From assembly GCA_965365445.1 (NCBI GenBank), contig CBDUBS010000134.1, positions 1-10,084 of the forward strand: 10,084 bases of DNA. Reading direction: 5' to 3'. The notes under the pieces are model-generated. The model was not told the origin of the DNA. It ran no database searches and saw nothing but the letters and a program-made list of their open reading frames with translations. The position numbers were made by a program, and so were the translations under genes. Shown here piece by piece: positions 9,191-10,084 of this stretch (positions are counted from its first letter, which is position 1; every line of letters begins with the position of its first letter). This stretch comes from CBDUBS01 sp965365445 (GTDB lineage: Bacteria; Bacteroidota; Rhodothermia; Rhodothermales; DASSAV01).

Positions 9191-10084
9191 ATGGTACGGT
9201 ATCTGGCTCTTGCGGCCATGCTCGCGTTTCTCGCAGCGCCCGAGGGCGCATCCCAACCCGCTCCGGTGCTTTCCCTGGACGAAGCGCTCCGCATAGCCCT
9301 CGCCAACAACCCCGGCATCCGTATCGCCCGGAGCGAAGCGCAGATTGCCGCCAACAACCGCTCGCGCGGGAACGCCGGGTACTACCCGAGCGTGGGCCTC
9401 TCGGCCCGGCAGACCCACTCCAACAGTTCCTCGGCGTTCCGGGGGGGCGGCAGTTCGGGTTCCTCCTTGCTGTACGATATGTCGGTCGGCGCCAACCTGA
9501 CCGTCTTCGACGGCTTTCGCCGTTCGGCTACCTACGAGCGGCTGCAAGCTCTGCAGGACCGCGCCGGGGTGCTGGCCGAGCGCCTTACGGAAGTCACGCT
9601 GGCGGACATCATCACGGTCTACTACGATCTGGCCCGGCAGCAACAGCAACTCGAAGTGCTTCGGGAAGCCATAACCATTTCGGAGGAGCGGCTGCGGATT
9701 GCCGAGCTGGGCCGCGATCTGGGCTCGACCTCCGAGATGGAAGTCCGTCGCGCCCGGGTGGATCTGAACGCGGACCGCGCCGCCCTGCTGCGCCAGGAAA
9801 CGGCCCTCGCCACCACCAAAGCCGGACTGAACCGCCTCATGGGCGTTCAGGAAACACGCTCGTATCAGGTTGAGGACGACGTGCGGATCGATCCGGGACT
9901 GGATGCGGCCCGGTTGGCCGCCGAAGCCGAAGAAGCCAATACCGCCCTCCGGGAAGCCCGAAGCAACCGAACGGTGGCCATGGCCGCCCGCCGCGAAGTC
10001 CGGTCCGAGTGGTTCCCTCAACTCGATGTGCAGTTCGGCTATATCTTCAACGACGTCACCTCGGACGTCGGGCAGCACCAGATG
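9191..10084 (+). CDS. TolC-family outer membrane efflux protein (3'-truncated)
   Basis: This open frame of 298 codons runs off the window end without a stop, so about two thirds of a typical 430-470 residue protein is seen. A signal peptide is evident (VRYLALAAMLAFLAA core, likely cleavage near residues 20-22). It is followed by the family hallmark LSLDEALRIALANNPGI (27-43), YYPSVGLSAR (64-73) and the strand ANLTVFDGFRR (101-111), then long amphipathic helices to about 220 that form the periplasmic tunnel. The second repeat begins near residue 235 with WFPQLDVQFGY (274-284). A Ser/Gly-rich stretch at 77-92 is probably an extracellular loop. It would form the outer-membrane exit duct for the adaptor and pump encoded just upstream, 36 bases away. 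A weak AGGA lies two bases before the ATG. Confidence 0.93.
   Translation, partial: MVRYLALAAMLAFLAAPEGASQPAPVLSLDEALRIALANNPGIRIARSEAQIAANNRSRGNAGYYPSVGLSARQTHSNSSSAFRGGGSSGSSLLYDMSVGANLTVFDGFRRSATYERLQALQDRAGVLAERLTEVTLADIITVYYDLARQQQQLEVLREAITISEERLRIAELGRDLGSTSEMEVRRARVDLNADRAALLRQETALATTKAGLNRLMGVQETRSYQVEDDVRIDPGLDAARLAAEAEEANTALREARSNRTVAMAARREVRSEWFPQLDVQFGYIFNDVTSDVGQHQM

Noticed and set aside
9105..9296. Short + strand open frame across the pump/channel gene junction.
   Set aside because: It overlaps the end of the RND gene and the signal peptide of the TolC-family gene, both of which are far better supported.

Overview
The window is a compact, GC-rich bacterial stretch with all genes on the + strand. 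It most likely comes from the Rhodothermales (Rhodothermota/Bacteroidota), a relative of Rhodothermus. The main clue is the DnaB replicative helicase, which carries an intein. From memory, its block motifs and even its non-catalytic stretches look very much like the DnaB intein of Rhodothermus marinus, and it sits at the same insertion site. It is not identical to that intein as I remember it, so this is probably another species or genus. This assignment rests on recall, not on a search.

Left part (1-3290): the 3' end of a family 4 type uracil-DNA glycosylase gene is followed after 41 bases by dnaB. dnaB encodes 949 residues. Residues 427-855 are a 429-residue intein with splicing motifs and a LAGLIDADG homing endonuclease, leaving a 520-residue mature helicase. 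The visible part of the glycosylase lacks both iron-sulfur cysteines expected there.

Right part (3291-10084): a probable single operon of six genes. In order they are an ECF sigma factor, a membrane-anchored anti-sigma-like protein overlapping it by 8 bases, a small membrane-anchored Spy/CnrX-like periplasmic protein, an HlyD/AcrA-type adaptor, an AcrB-type RND pump, and a TolC-type outer membrane protein cut by the window end. Gaps between these genes run from an 8-base overlap to 36 bases. An ECF-type promoter-like sequence (GGAATAA, 16-base spacer, GTCTAA) lies just upstream of the sigma gene, which suggests autoregulation.

The working model is that an envelope signal is sensed by the anti-sigma protein, perhaps with the Spy-like protein. 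This would release the sigma factor, which would then transcribe its own operon and so produce a complete tripartite efflux pump. The arrangement recalls the CnrYXH metal-sensing logic, but the pump carries the Asp-Asp signature of the drug/hydrophobe HAE-1 group, not that of heavy-metal pumps. I saw no RNA genes, CRISPR arrays, insertion sequences or long repeats. No gene-free stretch exceeds about 105 bases.
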